Assembly: GCA_949284065.1 (NCBI GenBank)
Contig: CASDUO010000010.1
Coordinates: forward strand, 1 to 48,660
Length of the DNA stretch: 48,660 nt
Reading direction: 5' to 3'
DNA from: an uncultured Bacillota bacterium
GTDB taxonomy: Bacteria; Bacillota; Clostridia; Peptostreptococcales; Anaerovoracaceae
Shown here in pieces: positions 17,686 through 26,060 of this stretch. Under the pieces are notes generated by a model. The model saw nothing but the letters and a program-made list of their open reading frames with translations, was not told where the DNA came from and did no database searches. Each line of letters starts with the position of its first letter. Position 1 is the stretch's first letter. Both the position numbers and the translations under genes were made by a program.

Positions 17686-18621
17686 CTACAGTCCGCCCAA
17701 AAGGACTACGAAGATACACAATGTGAAAATAGACAGCACCGTGGACAGCATGACGCCCTTCGTGGCAAAATCAGCATCCGCACCGTATTGCTGTGAAAAA
17801 AGTGTAGAACAGGCCGCAGCAGGCATGGCGATCTCAAGGACCATTACTTTGACCAGGAGAGATGTATTCCCCATGATCAATACGAGTACGACGAAAGCCA
17901 CCATGGGAAGCACTATGAGCCTGACGGCAGACACTATATACATCCTGTAATCTCCTATCAGGTCTTTGAACTTCATATGACCGAGCTGGAGACCTATGGC
18001 TATCATAGAAAGGGGCGATGTCGCGCTCCCTATTATCTCTACGGAATCTCCCAAAAATCCCGGCAGAGAAGTGCCGGTGAAAAGCAGCGCTATACCGATC
18101 AGAACGCTTATGAATCCCGGTGTCAGAAGCCCCTTCAGCTCCATCTTCATCTTATGTCCCGCAGCAGCCTGTATGAGCATTATGCCCACTGTGAACATGA
18201 ATATATCGCTTACCATTTCCAGAAGGGACGCATAGAAAAGTCCATCCTTCCCATATATGGCATTGACTATGGGCATACCCATGAATCCGCAATTGCTGAA
18301 TATGAGCATGAACATCACTATGTAGTCCGTCCCGCCCTCCATCTTCATGGTCTTCCTCATAACGATGCCTATGGCCACCGCAAGGAAAAATGTACCCAGC
18401 ACTATGGCGGCGACCTTACCGATATCCGAAAACAGGTCGGGGGCATATTCGACCTGAAGTGCGTCCACTATAAGGCAGGGAAAAGTTATATTCACCACTA
18501 TGGATGATACCACATGGTTCTGATCTTCCCTTATCATATTTGTCTTTGCCGCTATGATACCCGGTATTATCATGACGAATATCATGGCAAGAGATGTTAT
18601 GCTTTCAACAGTGCTGCCCAT
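17686..18621 (-). CDS. AEC family transporter (auxin efflux carrier fold)
   Basis: A 311-residue membrane protein with about ten helices in two five-helix halves, with the family's conserved Pro-Cys-Leu-Ile in the first half (around residue 49) and Ser-Pro-Leu-Ser-Met-Ile-Ala-Ile-Gly-Leu in the second. Bacterial members export or import organic acids such as malate or small amino acid derivatives; the substrate here cannot be told. The ATG has AGGAGTC five bases upstream. It is a single-gene unit: terminator downstream, and the preceding redox operon ends in its own terminator. A second, plus-strand paralogue lies at 35360-36298. Confidence 0.88.
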   Translation of the reverse strand: MGSTVESITSLAMIFVMIIPGIIAAKTNMIREDQNHVVSSIVVNITFPCLIVDALQVEYAPDLFSDIGKVAAIVLGTFFLAVAIGIVMRKTMKMEGGTDYIVMFMLIFSNCGFMGMPIVNAIYGKDGLFYASLLEMVSDIFMFTVGIMLIQAAAGHKMKMELKGLLTPGFISVLIGIALLFTGTSLPGFLGDSVEIIGSATSPLSMIAIGLQLGHMKFKDLIGDYRMYIVSAVRLIVLPMVAFVVLVLIMGNTSLLVKVMVLEIAMPAAACSTLFSQQYGADADFATKGVMLSTVLSIFTLCIFVVLLGGL

Positions 18622-18821
18622 CTTGACTCCTGATATCGCTTATACATAGCCTTTTCTCGTCCCTGTCATATCACTGGCACAATGAGGATTATAGCACAAA
18701 ACCTTTGTCATGTGTGCCTCATTGAAAAACTTGCCCTGCGATTTTTATCCTCGCAGGACATACGATCCCGGACATCCTGCCTCATGGCCTGAACATATGG
18801 AGATATTCTTTCCCGCCGTAA

Positions 18822-18866
18822 TAAAAAGGGCTGTACCTTACGGAATATAGCCCCATAAGGTACAGC
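18822..18866 (-). terminator. Strong bidirectional-looking terminator after the redox operon
   Basis: GCTGTACCTTA (18830-18840) and TAAGGTACAGC (18856-18866) form a perfect 11-bp stem around a 15-base loop. On the minus strand the stem is followed by CC and five T; on the plus strand T-rich sequence (TTCCTCTTTTT) also follows. It ends the NuoE/NuoF/fusion operon, 50 bases past the last stop codon. Confidence 0.9.
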
Positions 18867-18915
18867 TTCCTCTTTTTGATCTGTTATGTCATCTGTATGT
18901 TCCGGACTTTCCGGC

Positions 18916-21900
18916 CTACTTCGTCATTTCAGCAGGCTCAGGCAATCTCTCGCTTATACAGTTCATCAGGCTGTCGGTGCACTTATGCTGCACTGCGAAT
19001 TTCGCCTTGTCGACTACTACCAGTTTCGGCTCTCTGGGAGCTATGACGCCGCCAAGTACTTCGCCGACTTCGGCATATTTGTATCTGGGGATCATATCAT
19101 CCATCTCAACAGATATGTCATATGTGTCCTCAAATCCGAAATCTTCTTCGTAGACTTTCGCTATTTCAGCGGCAACTTCCCAGTTCGTGAGGAATACGCC
19201 TTCATCGATAGCCGCTCCTACAGGCATGAGTCTCCTCTCCGTGTTAGTATATGTGCCGTCAACAGACGCGAAACCGGTTCCCGGCATCACTACATCCGCC
19301 TTCATGGCCGATTTCGTCATATGGGTATCGCATACCATGAGGAACTCGATATCCTTAAGGTCTCCCGGCGCCGGATCTTCACCGAACACCAGCAGAGCCT
19401 TGACTCCGTCCATGGCTTCAGGACCTGCTGTTATACCAATATCTCTGATACCCTGAGAATTGTTCTTGGGCCTTACCTGGAGTATACCGTCTCTGGGCGT
19501 TCCTATATGGCCGGACAACAGTGCGATGTCTCCTATGAGTGTTGCGGTCTCTGCCGTTGCAAAGTTTTGTGTGAACACTATCATCGCTTTCTTTGCCCCT
19601 GCATATATTTCCGCGATCTCCTTGGCATCCGAGTTGACGCTTACATCATCCAGTGATTTTTTGAATGCGTTGAATCCCTTTGCATCAGGCTTTTTACCCA
19701 TATCTACGAGAGCCTTGGCCACTTTCTTTAGGAATCCGTTGTCATTGCTCGTATATACGACTTTTGACGCATATTCCATATGAGACTGAGGTGCGGTCTT
19801 AGGGTTTATCAATATCACCTTTGCACCGGCCTCAGCTGCCTGCTTCATCTTCAATTCGATAACAGGGTTGTCCACCGTGTTGAATCCTACTGCCAGTATG
19901 ACCTCTGTGCTCAGGAGTTCATCGATGGTGTTGGGAGAATCAGCTGTTCCCAGAACTTCTTCCAATCCGCTCTGTCTCGTGTTGAAGCAAAGGGTCTTTG
20001 CTCCCATCAGGTCAGCCAGCTTCTTCATGACGTAGGCTTCCTCATTCGTATATCTGTCGGATATGGCTACGGCTACGGCATCCTTTCCGTATCTTGTAGC
20101 TATGGATTCAGCCTTCTTTGCCACCATGACAGCTGCCTCGTAATAGTCAGTTTCTCTGAAACCCTTATCGGCCTTGATCATCGGGAGCTCGATCTTTCCG
20201 TCCAATACGGCACAATCGAATCCCCACTTACCTCTGCCGCAGGCGAGACCTGCATTCACAGGGCCCTCTTTGTCAGGGTTTGCCTTGACCAGCATATCCC
20301 CGCAGCTTTCCAAAAGGAGGCTGCATCCCACTGAACAATGTGAGCATGTGGTTTCTGTGACATCTGTCTCCGTAGGTACTTCCTTGATGACAGTCTGTCT
20401 TTCCTGTAAAGCTCCGCAAGGACATACAGACACGCACTGACCACATGATACGCAGCCGGATTCGATGAGAGGCTTTTCCAGATTGGGCTTGACCACTGTA
20501 TCGAATCCTCTGTTCACGAGTCCCAGAGCACCGATACCCATCACTTCGTCGCATACACGCACGCAGAGTCCGCATAGTATACACTTGTTGGGATCTCTGA
20601 CTATGAACGGATGATCGTCTTCGAAATCGATGGCATTGACTTCTCCTGCAAACCTTTCGGGTTTCACGTCATACTGATTTGCAAAGTCGATGAGCTTACA
20701 TTCAAAGTAGTCGTGACATCCGCATTCCAGACATCTGCTTGCTTCGAACTGAGCATCCTCCTCGGAGAAACCGTCAGGGATGACTTCAGAGAAGTTGTCC
20801 TTTCTCTCCTTGGCCGTAAGCTCGTCTATCTCAGGTCTGCACATTCTTTCTCTGTCTTCGAATGTCTTCTCCGTTATATCATCTCTGGTCACGGAGTATT
20901 TAGCTTCATACTTTATCTTTTCTCCTGCCAGATAAGCATCGATTACGGTTGCCGCTTTCTTGGCATCTGCGACTGCTTCAACAGCTATGGAGATCTTGTC
21001 GTTACCGCAGTCACCGCCGGCAAATACTCCGGGTATGCTGGTCATGAAAGTATCGGGGTCGTAAGCTATAGCGCCCTTCTTAGTCTTGTTGATCTTTTTG
21101 AACATGGAGGAATCGACTGCCTGTCCGATGGCCAGGATCATATTGTCTATATCCAAAGTTTCCGTCTTTCCCTTTACAGGTATAGGCCTTCTCCTGCCTG
21201 ACTCGTCAGGTTCTCCCAGTTCCATGACCTGCAGCACCACCTGTTTCACATGGCCGTTTTTGTCTGTCTTTACCTCGATGGGGTTGGTCAGATTCTTGAA
21301 GATAACTCCTTCTTCTTCCGCCTCGACGATCTCGACCATGTCAGCCGGCATCTCTTCTTTTGTTCTTCTGTATATGTTATATACTTTCTTCGCCCCCAGT
21401 CTCACGGCTGTTCTGCACGCGTCCATAGCAGTATTACCACCGCCTACGATGGCAACTTTTTCGCCTATCTCCTGAGGCTCGTTCCTTACGACTTTTCTGA
21501 GGAAATCGATACCGCCTATGACTCCTTCTGCATCTTCACCTTTGCATCCCACTCCTGTGGATACCCAGGCACCTATTCCCAGCAATACGGCGTCAAAATC
21601 TTCTCTTACTGTATCGAAAGGTATGTCCACCCCGACCTTAGTGTTGGTTATGATCTCGATACCCATCTCCTCCATTATCTTGATCTCTTCATCGATAACG
21701 GCTTTGGGCAATCTGTATTCGGGGATACCGTATCTCAGCATACCGCCTGCCTTAGGCATGGACTCGAATATGGTCACTCCGTGTCCCTTCTGCCTCAGGA
21801 AATATGCTGCGGAAAGACCTAAGGGGCCGCCGCCTATGATGGCAACGTTCTTTCCCGTATCCTCATCACAGTCGGGAACCAGATCCATCTCATCGAACAT

Positions 21901-22431
21901 GGCCTGGTCGAATGCGAATCTTTTAAGGTTCTGGATAGAGATGGGCTCATCTATAAGGCCTCTCCTGCACTCGTCTTCACAAGGGTGGGGACATACTCTT
22001 CCCAGTGAGCCGGGCAGAGGGATCTTTTCCTTGATCAGCTCAAGAGCCTTGTCGAATTCGCCGTTCGCTATGAGTCCCACATAACCCTGACAATCCGTCT
22101 GTGCGGGGCAAGCCAGTACGCAAGGAGGCCTGCAGTCTCCAACGTGGTTGGAAAGCAGCAGTTCCAGGTTCGTCTTTCGCGACTCGATTACCCTTTTGGT
22201 GTTTGTCTTTATAACCATGCCGGGCATTATGTCTGTGGCACAGGCCTTTACCAGTTTGGGGTTGCCTTCAACTTCACAAACGCATATACCGCATGATCCA
22301 TATATCTTGGTTCTTTCATCAAAGCATAAGGTCGGTATGAAAATGTCGTTTTCTCTTGCTACTTCAAGGATAGTCTGACCGGGAAGACCGAATACTTCTT
22401 TACCATCAATGTTCAATCTGAATTTTTTCAT
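18916..22431 (-). CDS. NfnB/NuoG-like multidomain flavoprotein, large subunit of a bifurcating transhydrogenase (Stn-type)
   Basis: A 1171-residue cytoplasmic iron-sulfur flavoprotein. In order: a 2Fe-2S ferredoxin domain (C36, C47, C50, C64); a GltD-type 4Fe-4S entry region (Cys at 100, 104, 108, 114, 147, 151, 155); an FAD site Gly-Gly-Gly-Pro-Leu-Gly at 200-205; an NADPH site Gly-Gly-Gly-Asn-Thr-Ala at 330-335; the flavin closing motif Ala-Gly-Gly-Asp at 471-474; a Cys cluster at 567-578; two 4Fe-4S motifs (617-627 and 660-670); and a NuoG/formate-dehydrogenase-like region starting with C696, C699, C703, C731. The last region lacks the catalytic Cys/Sec motif of formate dehydrogenases, so it is probably structural. 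With the NuoE and NuoF neighbours this layout resembles the Sporomusa-type electron-bifurcating ferredoxin-dependent NADH:NADP+ oxidoreductase (StnC). No H-cluster motifs are present, so it is not the hydrogenase subunit. Gap to nuoF is 19 bases. Confidence 0.8.
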   Translation of the reverse strand: MKKFRLNIDGKEVFGLPGQTILEVARENDIFIPTLCFDERTKIYGSCGICVCEVEGNPKLVKACATDIMPGMVIKTNTKRVIESRKTNLELLLSNHVGDCRPPCVLACPAQTDCQGYVGLIANGEFDKALELIKEKIPLPGSLGRVCPHPCEDECRRGLIDEPISIQNLKRFAFDQAMFDEMDLVPDCDEDTGKNVAIIGGGPLGLSAAYFLRQKGHGVTIFESMPKAGGMLRYGIPEYRLPKAVIDEEIKIMEEMGIEIITNTKVGVDIPFDTVREDFDAVLLGIGAWVSTGVGCKGEDAEGVIGGIDFLRKVVRNEPQEIGEKVAIVGGGNTAMDACRTAVRLGAKKVYNIYRRTKEEMPADMVEIVEAEEEGVIFKNLTNPIEVKTDKNGHVKQVVLQVMELGEPDESGRRRPIPVKGKTETLDIDNMILAIGQAVDSSMFKKINKTKKGAIAYDPDTFMTSIPGVFAGGDCGNDKISIAVEAVADAKKAATVIDAYLAGEKIKYEAKYSVTRDDITEKTFEDRERMCRPEIDELTAKERKDNFSEVIPDGFSEEDAQFEASRCLECGCHDYFECKLIDFANQYDVKPERFAGEVNAIDFEDDHPFIVRDPNKCILCGLCVRVCDEVMGIGALGLVNRGFDTVVKPNLEKPLIESGCVSCGQCVSVCPCGALQERQTVIKEVPTETDVTETTCSHCSVGCSLLLESCGDMLVKANPDKEGPVNAGLACGRGKWGFDCAVLDGKIELPMIKADKGFRETDYYEAAVMVAKKAESIATRYGKDAVAVAISDRYTNEEAYVMKKLADLMGAKTLCFNTRQSGLEEVLGTADSPNTIDELLSTEVILAVGFNTVDNPVIELKMKQAAEAGAKVILINPKTAPQSHMEYASKVVYTSNDNGFLKKVAKALVDMGKKPDAKGFNAFKKSLDDVSVNSDAKEIAEIYAGAKKAMIVFTQNFATAETATLIGDIALLSGHIGTPRDGILQVRPKNNSQGIRDIGITAGPEAMDGVKALLVFGEDPAPGDLKDIEFLMVCDTHMTKSAMKADVVMPGTGFASVDGTYTNTERRLMPVGAAIDEGVFLTNWEVAAEIAKVYEEDFGFEDTYDISVEMDDMIPRYKYAEVGEVLGGVIAPREPKLVVVDKAKFAVQHKCTDSLMNCISERLPEPAEMTK

Positions 22432-22450
22432 TTCTTCGTTCCTCCTTCCC

Positions 22451-24202
22451 TTACTCTACCGTTATAGCGTCAAACTTGCAGCTTTCGATACAACGTCCGC
22501 ACTTGATGCACTTGTCCTGATCGATAACATGCTGTCCTTTTACTTCTCCGCTTATTGCGCCCACAGGACACTTCTTGGAGCAGAGAGTACATCCCTTACA
22601 CTTGTCAGTGATCTCATATGTTATGAGAGGTTTGCAGGATTTCGCCGTACACTTCTTGTTGTAAATATGATCCTCATATTCATTTCTGAAGTATCTGATG
22701 GTGGTGAGTACCGGGTTGGGGGCTGTCTGGCCCAGTCCGCACATGGAACCGTCCTTGACTTTGCCTGCCAGTTCTTCCAGAAGCTCTATATCTCCGTCCT
22801 TACCTTCACCTGCGGTTATCCTCTCAAGGATCTCCAGCATCCTCTTCGTTCCGATACGGCAGTAGTTACACTTACCGCAAGACTCTTTTCTGGTGAAGTC
22901 AAGGAAGTACCTTGCCATGTCTACCATACAGGTATTCTCGTCCATTACGATCATACCGCCCGATCCGACTATAGCTCCGGTCTTGGTTATATCTTCATAT
23001 GTTACGGGTGTATCGATCAGTTCTGCAGGCACACATCCGCCTGAAGGTCCGCCCATCTGAACGGCTTTGAACTTCTTGTCGTTCTTGATGCCTCCGCCTA
23101 TCCCGAATATTACATCTTTCAGAGGAAGACCCATGGGCACTTCTACGAGTCCGCCCTTCTTGATCTTTCCTGCAAGAGCGAATACCTTCGTTCCCTTACT
23201 CTTTTCAGTTCCCATATCACCAAAGGCTTTGCCGCCGTTGAAGATTATCCAGGGAACGTTAGCGAAGGTCTCCACATTGTTTATGTTCGTGGGCTGCTGC
23301 CAGTATCCCTTTGCTGCCGGGAAAGGAGGCTTGAGTCTGGGCATTCCCCTCTCACCTTCCAAAGATGCGATAAGCGCTGTTTCCTCACCGCATACGAAGG
23401 CTCCGGCTCCTGCCTTTATCCTCATGTCAAAATTATAGTTCGTTCCAAAGAGATTCTTTCCAAGGAACCCTTTCTGTCTGGCCTGTTCCATGGCAAGCTC
23501 CAGTCTCTTTATAGCCAGAGGATATTCTGCACGGCAGTAGATGACACCCTCTGTAGCTCCCATGGAGTATCCGCCTATGATCATACCCTCAATAAGGGAA
23601 TGGGGGTCTCCCTCAAGCACGGATCTGTCCATGAATGCACCCGGGTCTCCTTCGTCCGCATTGCATACTATGTATTTTTCTTTTCCTTTATTCTGCTTTG
23701 CAGCATTCCATTTGAACCATGTAGGGAATCCTGCACCGCCTCTTCCCCTCAGTCCGGAGATCTTGATCTCCTCGATGACCTGATCGGGAGTCATGGAAGA
23801 GATCGCCTTTTCGGCTGCCTTATATCCATCCACCGCAATATAATCTTCTATATTCTCCGGATCTATGGTTCCGGCATTCCTCAATACGACTCTCTTCTGT
23901 TTTTCGATGAACTGCTTGTCCTCATCGGAAATTATCATTTCCTTCACGGGCTCGCCCTTTGCCAAATGTCCGTCAACTATGGCGGAAACATTTTCCGGCT
24001 GAACCTTTACATAACGGGTGAGATTATCGTCATCATCGTAAACGTCAACTATAGGTTCCAGGTAACATGTTCCCACGCAACCCGTAACGCCTACTTTGGC
24101 ATCGAGGTTCTTTTCTTTGATCTGTTTTTCAAATTCGGCCGCTGTCTTCTTTGCTCCCGTAGCAATACCGCAGCTGCCCTGTCCTACTACTACTCTCATC
24201 AT
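22451..24202 (-). CDS. nuoF: NuoF/HydB-like NADH-binding flavoprotein subunit
   Basis: A 583-residue soluble subunit that takes or gives electrons at NAD(H). The N-terminal thioredoxin-like domain (1-85) keeps C11, C42 and C46 but shows only three Cys. The NuoF core has the FMN motif Gly-Arg-Gly-Gly-Ala-Gly-Phe-Pro (153-160), the NADH-site Asn-Ala-Asp-Glu-Gly-Asp-Pro-Gly (181-188) and the N3-type 4Fe-4S ligands C442, C445, C448 and C488. The C-terminus adds two 4Fe-4S motifs (C535, 538, 541, 545 and C565, 568, 571, 575), as in HydB of bifurcating hydrogenases and in StnB. The start has TAGGAGGTGA just upstream; two ATG codons in a row (24202, 24199) are both possible. Confidence 0.92.
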   Translation of the reverse strand: MMRVVVGQGSCGIATGAKKTAAEFEKQIKEKNLDAKVGVTGCVGTCYLEPIVDVYDDDDNLTRYVKVQPENVSAIVDGHLAKGEPVKEMIISDEDKQFIEKQKRVVLRNAGTIDPENIEDYIAVDGYKAAEKAISSMTPDQVIEEIKISGLRGRGGAGFPTWFKWNAAKQNKGKEKYIVCNADEGDPGAFMDRSVLEGDPHSLIEGMIIGGYSMGATEGVIYCRAEYPLAIKRLELAMEQARQKGFLGKNLFGTNYNFDMRIKAGAGAFVCGEETALIASLEGERGMPRLKPPFPAAKGYWQQPTNINNVETFANVPWIIFNGGKAFGDMGTEKSKGTKVFALAGKIKKGGLVEVPMGLPLKDVIFGIGGGIKNDKKFKAVQMGGPSGGCVPAELIDTPVTYEDITKTGAIVGSGGMIVMDENTCMVDMARYFLDFTRKESCGKCNYCRIGTKRMLEILERITAGEGKDGDIELLEELAGKVKDGSMCGLGQTAPNPVLTTIRYFRNEYEDHIYNKKCTAKSCKPLITYEITDKCKGCTLCSKKCPVGAISGEVKGQHVIDQDKCIKCGRCIESCKFDAITVE

Positions 24203-24210
24203 TTCACCTC

Positions 24211-24729
24211 CTAAGCCCTTTTTCTGATATCATCCAGGATATCCTTGACGCTGTCCTTGGTCAGGTTGCCGTAGGTCTCTTCACCGTCGGGACCCTGTAC
24301 CATCATTACAGGCGCTAAGGAGCAACAGCCGAGACAGGCAACGTTGTTCAGGGTGAACAAACCATCTTCCGTCGTCTCGCCATCATTTACGTTCAGGTGT
24401 TCCACAATGGATTCTTCTATGATGTCAGCACCGTTCACGTGACATGCCGTTCCTTTGCAGAGCATGATAAGATATTTGCCTATCGGCTCAAGTCTGAATT
24501 GTGCGTAGAAAGTTGCCACGCCATAGATCTTAGCGGGCTTTATGCCCGTTTCCTCAGAGATGTAATTGATGGCATCCACGGAAAGATAGCCGTAGATGTC
24601 CTGCGCCTTCTGAAGTATCGTAATGAGACTTCCCGGCACTTTAGCATACTTCTCGAGTACCGGAGCCAACTCCTTGAACTGCTGGCTCTTGTCACAGCCA
24701 CATCCGCAGCTGCATTTTTTGTCACTCAT
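24211..24729 (-). CDS. nuoE: NuoE-like 2Fe-2S subunit
   Basis: A 172-residue thioredoxin-fold subunit of the NADH-oxidising module. The 2Fe-2S ligands are C91 and C96 (C-x4-C) and C132 and C136 (C-x3-C). The helical N-terminal domain is standard for NuoE, with a Tyr-Gly-Val-Ala-Thr-Phe-Tyr motif at 69-75. Before it comes a short Cys-rich stretch, Cys-Ser-Cys-Gly-Cys-Gly-Cys (6-12), which is not part of the family fold. It is the promoter-proximal gene of the operon, 8 bases before nuoF, with TTGGAGGAAAA before the ATG. It corresponds to StnA/HydC by position and size. Confidence 0.9.
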   Translation of the reverse strand: MSDKKCSCGCGCDKSQQFKELAPVLEKYAKVPGSLITILQKAQDIYGYLSVDAINYISEETGIKPAKIYGVATFYAQFRLEPIGKYLIMLCKGTACHVNGADIIEESIVEHLNVNDGETTEDGLFTLNNVACLGCCSLAPVMMVQGPDGEETYGNLTKDSVKDILDDIRKRA

Positions 24730-24860
24730 GTTTTTCCTCCAAGACTAAAATAAGAATAACAAGTTTACTTTTACCCAAAGAGGATTTTACCACAATTCTG
24801 ACAGGTAAAATGGGGTCTTTGAATTTATATACATGTATTCGTGTATACAATTTCTTGAGT

Positions 24861-24878
24861 TTGTTACATTTTTAACGT
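24861..24878. promoter_or_regulatory. Rex-like operator upstream of the NuoE/NuoF operon
   Basis: TTGTTACATTTTTAACGT matches 11 of the 14 fixed positions of the Rex site TTGTTAANNNNTTAACAA. Rex represses redox genes until NADH rises, which would suit an NADH-linked transhydrogenase. The right half is imperfect at its end, so this is a candidate only. Confidence 0.4.
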
Positions 24879-24894
24879 GATTTTGTGATAAAGT

Positions 24895-24910
24895 TTGTCA
24901 TATTTGACAA
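24895..24910. promoter_or_regulatory. Perfect inverted repeat TTGTCA-4-TGACAA
   Basis: A 6-bp perfect inverted repeat with a four-base AT spacer, 17 bases from the Rex-like site. The half-site TTGTCA is similar to but spaced differently from the Rex consensus. It is likely a regulator-binding site; the regulator is unknown. Confidence 0.4.
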
Positions 24911-24979
24911 TAGGCTTTCGGGGTAGACTTTCTTATTTGAGAATTTTTATTTATTTAACACAAGTAACATTTATATTTT

Positions 24980-24997
24980 TTTGTTTTACAAAACAAA
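24980..24997. repeat. 18-bp AT-rich palindrome TTTGTTTT-AC-AAAACAAA
   Basis: Eight-base arms match perfectly around a two-base centre. It lies 250 bases upstream of nuoE. It is not followed by a usable T-run in the minus direction, so it is more likely a protein site or chance AT-rich symmetry than a terminator. Confidence 0.35.
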
Positions 24998-25145
24998 TCG
25001 CTTTTTCCTTTTTTTCAGATTTTTTCGATCTTTTTAAATGGCAAAATCCTTTTCCTTGAATCTCCGTGACAAACGGATATTTTTCTTCGTGGTCTTATAT
25101 CGTCCTCGTCAGAGCTTGTAGTTTTTTTGGCAAGATCTGTCTCTC

Positions 25146-26060
25146 CTAAGCATCGTCCCTTTCATTTTTCGACATCTTGCCGAAATCGATCTCCATGATG
25201 AACATCCCTGCTATCAATATGACGGCACCCAGGTACGCCTTAGGTGCGAGCACTTCTCCTGCGAGGAAAAAAGCAACTACACCTGCGAACACCGGCTCTA
25301 AGGTGAATATGACGCCCACTCTTTCTGCGGTGGTATATTGCTGGGCAAGAGCCTGCACGATAAATGCCACCCCTGTGCACAGTATGGAGAGGAATACGAC
25401 TGAAAACCACACAGATCCGCTTTGAGGCAATGCCGGCTCCTCTGTGAACATCATGGTGAAAAAGCACAAGAGGCCGCATACCAAAAGCTGCAGCACTCCT
25501 ATATGGAAAGCGTCCACTTCTTCCCTTCCCACTGCAAGCTCCATCAGGATCATCTGTATGGCGTATGCGAAAGCACACATCATGCACAACAGATCTCCAA
25601 ATGCAAAGGAAAGGCTTTCATTCAGTGTCAGAAGAGCGATCCCCACTGTACACATGACCACCACCAAAGCCAGTTTTTTCTCAGGCTTTTTTTTACGGAA
25701 TACGAAATTCAGCACAGGGCAGATGACCACGGCCAACGCACACAGGAACCCGGCATTTGAAAGACTTGTATACATCACTCCGAAGGTGGCTCCTATGTAA
25801 GTGAAAAACAGGGCCGTACCGATCAATATGCTGTAGATCACGGTGATCCTGCTTATCCCCTTCATCTTGTTCCATCCAAGTATGACGGCCACCACGAATG
25901 CGCCCAAGAACCTGTAACTGTTCAGTGTAAAAGGCGAAAGCTCTATGAGACATATGTCCATCATGTAATACGACACGCCCCAACACAACGTGACCAAGAC
26001 CAGCATCATATCTGCCTGGAACCGTTTGTTATCACTCCTCAGCTTTTCCATTTCCCTCAC
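25146..26060 (-). CDS. DMT superfamily transporter (EamA domains)
   Basis: A 304-residue membrane protein with about ten helices and two EamA repeats (roughly 18-150 and 160-295); Cys-Trp-Gly-Val-Ser-Tyr-Tyr near the first helix and Glu-Pro-Val-Phe-Ala near the ninth are typical of drug/metabolite exporters. The substrate is unknown. The start is taken as GTG at 26060, overlapping the stop of holA (GTGA); ATG at 26051 is an alternative. The C-terminus ends in a charged tail. Translation is probably coupled to holA. Confidence 0.85.
   Translation of the reverse strand: MREMEKLRSDNKRFQADMMLVLVTLCWGVSYYMMDICLIELSPFTLNSYRFLGAFVVAVILGWNKMKGISRITVIYSILIGTALFFTYIGATFGVMYTSLSNAGFLCALAVVICPVLNFVFRKKKPEKKLALVVVMCTVGIALLTLNESLSFAFGDLLCMMCAFAYAIQMILMELAVGREEVDAFHIGVLQLLVCGLLCFFTMMFTEEPALPQSGSVWFSVVFLSILCTGVAFIVQALAQQYTTAERVGVIFTLEPVFAGVVAFFLAGEVLAPKAYLGAVILIAGMFIMEIDFGKMSKNERDDA

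Larger units (their letters stand above)
24730..25145 (-). other. 416-base AT-rich regulatory region upstream of the redox operon
   Basis: No convincing gene on either strand. The part nearest nuoE should hold its promoter; candidate -10 elements are TATAAA-like near 24825-24835 and an extended TGGTAAAAT near 24785-24795 (minus strand), neither with a good -35. Three inverted repeats lie further upstream and are listed separately. The remainder (25020-25145) is the 3' flank of the DMT exporter gene, where I see no clear terminator. Confidence 0.5.

Noticed and set aside
18732..18757. CCTGCGA/TCGCAGG inverted repeat upstream of the AEC gene
   Set aside because: Stem of seven without a T-run; lies in a region already ended by the stronger terminator at 18822-18866. 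Could be chance.
18916..22431. Large redox subunit as a hydrogenase or formate dehydrogenase
   Set aside because: No H-cluster motifs (such as the TSCCPxW type) and no catalytic Cys/Sec motif of formate dehydrogenases are present.
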